From positions 1-24,496 of the forward strand of contig DASVWG010000504.1 in the NCBI GenBank assembly GCA_036389695.1: 24,496 nt of DNA. The letters run 5' to 3'. Origin of the DNA: JALZHR01 sp036389695 (lineage in GTDB: Bacteria > Acidobacteriota > Blastocatellia > Pyrinomonadales > Pyrinomonadaceae). The stretch's first letter is position 1. Each line of letters begins with the position of its first letter. Position numbers and translations under genes: made by a program. The notes beneath the pieces were generated by a model that worked only from the letters and a program-made list of their open reading frames with translations, searched no databases and had not been told where the DNA came from. Positions 22,517-24,496 of this stretch are shown here, piece after piece.

Positions 22517-24496
22517 TCACTTGGCGGGCGCGCCGTGGCGTTCGTCGAGCCAGCCGTTGACGGAGGTTGCCAGAAATTCGATGGTCGGGATGTGTCCGCC
22601 GTCGTAGATGACGAGTTTTTTCGGTTCGCTCATCAGTTTGTAGAGCGGTTCCAGGAAGGTGGCGAGCGGGTGCGTTTCGTCGTATTTGCCGTGGACGAGG
22701 AGCTTGGGCATACGGGCGTGCGGGGCGAAGTTTATGAAATTCGCTTCGGGAATCCAGTTTTGCCATTCGGGGTCGACGCCGACGCCGATGAAAACGGCTG
22801 AGTTGTAGCGCTTTTCGACGCCGATGGTCAGCAAGCCGAGGTTCGCGCCGTTGCTGATGCCTAAAAAGGTCAGCTTTTTAAAATCGACTTCCGTGCGCGT
22901 TTCCAGATAATCCAGCCCGCGCCGCAAATCGGTCATCCAGTTGACGGCTTGCTTGCGAAACTCGACCGTCGTGCGTTCGGGCGGCAGGTAATTCGGCGGA
23001 AACGGGCGCTGATTGTAGCCTTTTAAAACGACGGTGAAGACGGCGCGTCCCGACTTGAGAACCGGCGTCAGAAACATCTCGACCGAATCCGGCAGATAGC
23101 GCAAGCCCGCCACGACATCGCCCGGCGGCAGGTAATGAACGACCTGCAAAGGACGCGCGTAGTTTTTCGGCAGGTATAAATAAGCGATTGCCTGCTCGTC
23201 GTTTTCGCCCTTGAAAGTTATTTTCTCGCGCGTCCACGCTTCGGTTTCCTGCGTTTCGATAATTTGCGCCTGGAGCGGTTTTTTATCGTAATCATAATGC
23301 ATCAGCCACGTTTTATATTCGGCTTCGCTCGAAGGCTTGTAGACGGGAATCTGCGGCGGCGGCAGCGGTTCCGACCCTTGGTCGCCTTTCGCGTCCGGCG
23401 AATTTAAAACGCAGCGGAATCCGAGTTTGTCGTAACTGTTAAAGCCCGGATATTCGCCGTAATCGCCGAACGAATACGGAAGGTCGTTCCACGCGCCGCC
23501 GCTCGTCACAAATTTGTTGCCGCTTCGATTAAAACACCATTCGGCGACGTTTCCAGCCATATTGTAGACGCCGTAAGGACTCATCCCGAACTCCAGACTT
23601 TCGACGGGCATCGCGCCGGAGTTGCCGAAATTCGCGCGGTTGTTCGTCGTCTCGCCCTGCCGGATAAAGCCCCACGGCATCGCGTTGTAGCGCGGGTCGA
23701 AAGCGCCGTCGCGCGCGGCTTTTTCCCATTGAAAAACGGTCGGAAGCTGTTTGCCGCGAAACGCCGCGTAAGCCGCCGCTTCGTACCATGTGATGTCGGT
23801 CACCGGATAATCGGCTTTGCCTTCCGGGTAGTTTTGATTTGTCCAGGCGCGCGGCGCCGAAAGTCCGGTGCGGTCTTTGAAAGCTTTCAACGCTTCTTCA
23901 AACGAAATCTCTTTGCCCTCGCGGACAAACGGAAACTGCCAGAATTCTTTTTTCTGATAGCCGCCCGCCGTGATGAATTCCTTGAAATCTTTGTTGGAAA
24001 CCTCGTATTTGTCGATAAAAAACCCGTCCAGATGAACCTGTTTCTGCGTCGGGCGCGACCAGTTGACGAGGCTGTATTCGCCGTTCGGCACGAAAGCCAT
24101 GCGGTCGGGAACCTGACCGGCTTCCAGCAGATTCACTTCGATTTTCACGGGCGGCGATTCGATAAACGAGCCGCCGATGCGCGGAATAACGTCGGAAATC
24201 GTGCGCTCGAATTTTGCAAAACCGTCTTTTTCAATCTGCAAAACGTATTGCCCGCGCGCGATGCTCAAATTTTCAATCGGAGTTTCGCCAATCAACTGCC
24301 GCTCGGCGTGTTTGCCTTTGCCGTCCGGCGAATAGCCTTTCAGGTAGACGCGCGCGCCCGACGGTTTGGAATTGACCGTCAGGGTGTTTGAAAGGGTCGG
24401 CATCAATTTGTTTAAAGCCTCGTCGTCGGGCAGATATTTCCGGATTTCGAGCGCGAGGTCGTAAGCCTCGAAATTTTTGTCGGCGCGCGCCAGCTC
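22517..24496 (-). CDS. PEGA / formylglycine-generating-enzyme-fold / alpha-beta hydrolase fusion (5' end beyond window)
   Basis: The frame is open to the right edge, so the visible 659 residues lack the N-terminus; ATG 24403 is internal. Numbering from the edge, residues about 40-120 are a PEGA domain (LTVNSKPSGARVYLKGYSPD). Residues about 130-365 are a formylglycine-generating/sulfatase-modifying fold (MAFVPNGEYS, FFIDKYEVSNKDFKEFI, WYEAAAYAAFRGKQLPT, MAGNVAEW, TSGGAWND, GFRCV). Residues about 420-655 are an alpha/beta hydrolase with GISNG (Ser548), Asp606 in HGKYDETHP and His635 in DGGHIP, a complete catalytic triad. In relatives this layout follows a Ser/Thr protein kinase and membrane helix, so a kinase may lie just outside; that is inference. 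The substrate is unknown. Confidence 0.88.
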   Translation of the reverse strand, partial: ELARADKNFEAYDLALEIRKYLPDDEALNKLMPTLSNTLTVNSKPSGARVYLKGYSPDGKGKHAERQLIGETPIENLSIARGQYVLQIEKDGFAKFERTISDVIPRIGGSFIESPPVKIEVNLLEAGQVPDRMAFVPNGEYSLVNWSRPTQKQVHLDGFFIDKYEVSNKDFKEFITAGGYQKKEFWQFPFVREGKEISFEEALKAFKDRTGLSAPRAWTNQNYPEGKADYPVTDITWYEAAAYAAFRGKQLPTVFQWEKAARDGAFDPRYNAMPWGFIRQGETTNNRANFGNSGAMPVESLEFGMSPYGVYNMAGNVAEWCFNRSGNKFVTSGGAWNDLPYSFGDYGEYPGFNSYDKLGFRCVLNSPDAKGDQGSEPLPPPQIPVYKPSSEAEYKTWLMHYDYDKKPLQAQIIETQETEAWTREKITFKGENDEQAIAYLYLPKNYARPLQVVHYLPPGDVVAGLRYLPDSVEMFLTPVLKSGRAVFTVVLKGYNQRPFPPNYLPPERTTVEFRKQAVNWMTDLRRGLDYLETRTEVDFKKLTFLGISNGANLGLLTIGVEKRYNSAVFIGVGVDPEWQNWIPEANFINFAPHARMPKLLVHGKYDETHPLATFLEPLYKLMSEPKKLVIYDGGHIPTIEFLATSVNGWLDERHGAPAK

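Overview
This window looks like chromosomal DNA from an Acidobacteriota-like bacterium; Blastocatellia / Pyrinomonadaceae is my best guess. That is inference from the mix of genes, the many Asn/Thr-rich low-complexity linkers in exported proteins, the abundant palindromic and tandem intergenic repeats, and the moderate GC with A-rich Shine-Dalgarno leaders. No rRNA or tRNA gene was seen. Most of the DNA is ordinary core chromosome. No phage, plasmid, CRISPR or transposase gene is visible.

Layout. Positions 1-1927 (minus strand, noticeably AT-richer) hold a two-gene unit: a 133-residue protein and an exported, probably outer-membrane protein that runs off the left edge. Positions 2287-3642 encode a class-III PLP aminotransferase, divergent from a YyaL-type thioredoxin-fold protein (3919-5970). 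After a strong bidirectional terminator come a small repetitive lipoprotein (minus), a GAF-GGDEF protein (plus), and a three-gene minus-strand set: a membrane protein, a DUF3142-like lipoprotein and a 979-residue exported protein. Divergent from that set is electron-transfer flavoprotein:quinone oxidoreductase (12447-14159), preceded by a TetR-type operator-like palindrome. Then come a CsbD-like stress protein, gmk and rpoZ. Convergent with these is an operon of an MsbA-like ABC exporter, a degenerate aminoglycoside-phosphotransferase-fold protein and YicC. The right end holds an OmpA-domain protein, two small exported proteins, and the C-terminal part of a large multidomain protein (PEGA, formylglycine-generating-enzyme fold, alpha/beta hydrolase) that runs off the right edge.

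Functional links. gmk, rpoZ and yicC form the familiar nucleotide/transcription/RNA neighbourhood, here with yicC turned around. ETF-QO passes electrons from acyl-CoA and amino-acid oxidation to quinone, and its promoter carries a palindrome of the kind bound by TetR-family fatty-acid regulators. The exporter, OmpA protein and lipoproteins point to a two-membrane envelope.

The most interesting layer is the repeat layer. There are two REPIN-like elements, each built of inverted copies of small hairpins. One (10891-11043) sits in frame inside the signal-peptide region of a gene, and removing exactly 153 bases restores a normal signal peptide. There is also a recurring class of 7-base (once mainly 9-base) tandem arrays, mostly arranged as inverted pairs, at gene 3' ends. 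At 7981-8123 the array supplies or adjoins the stop codons of both convergent genes.
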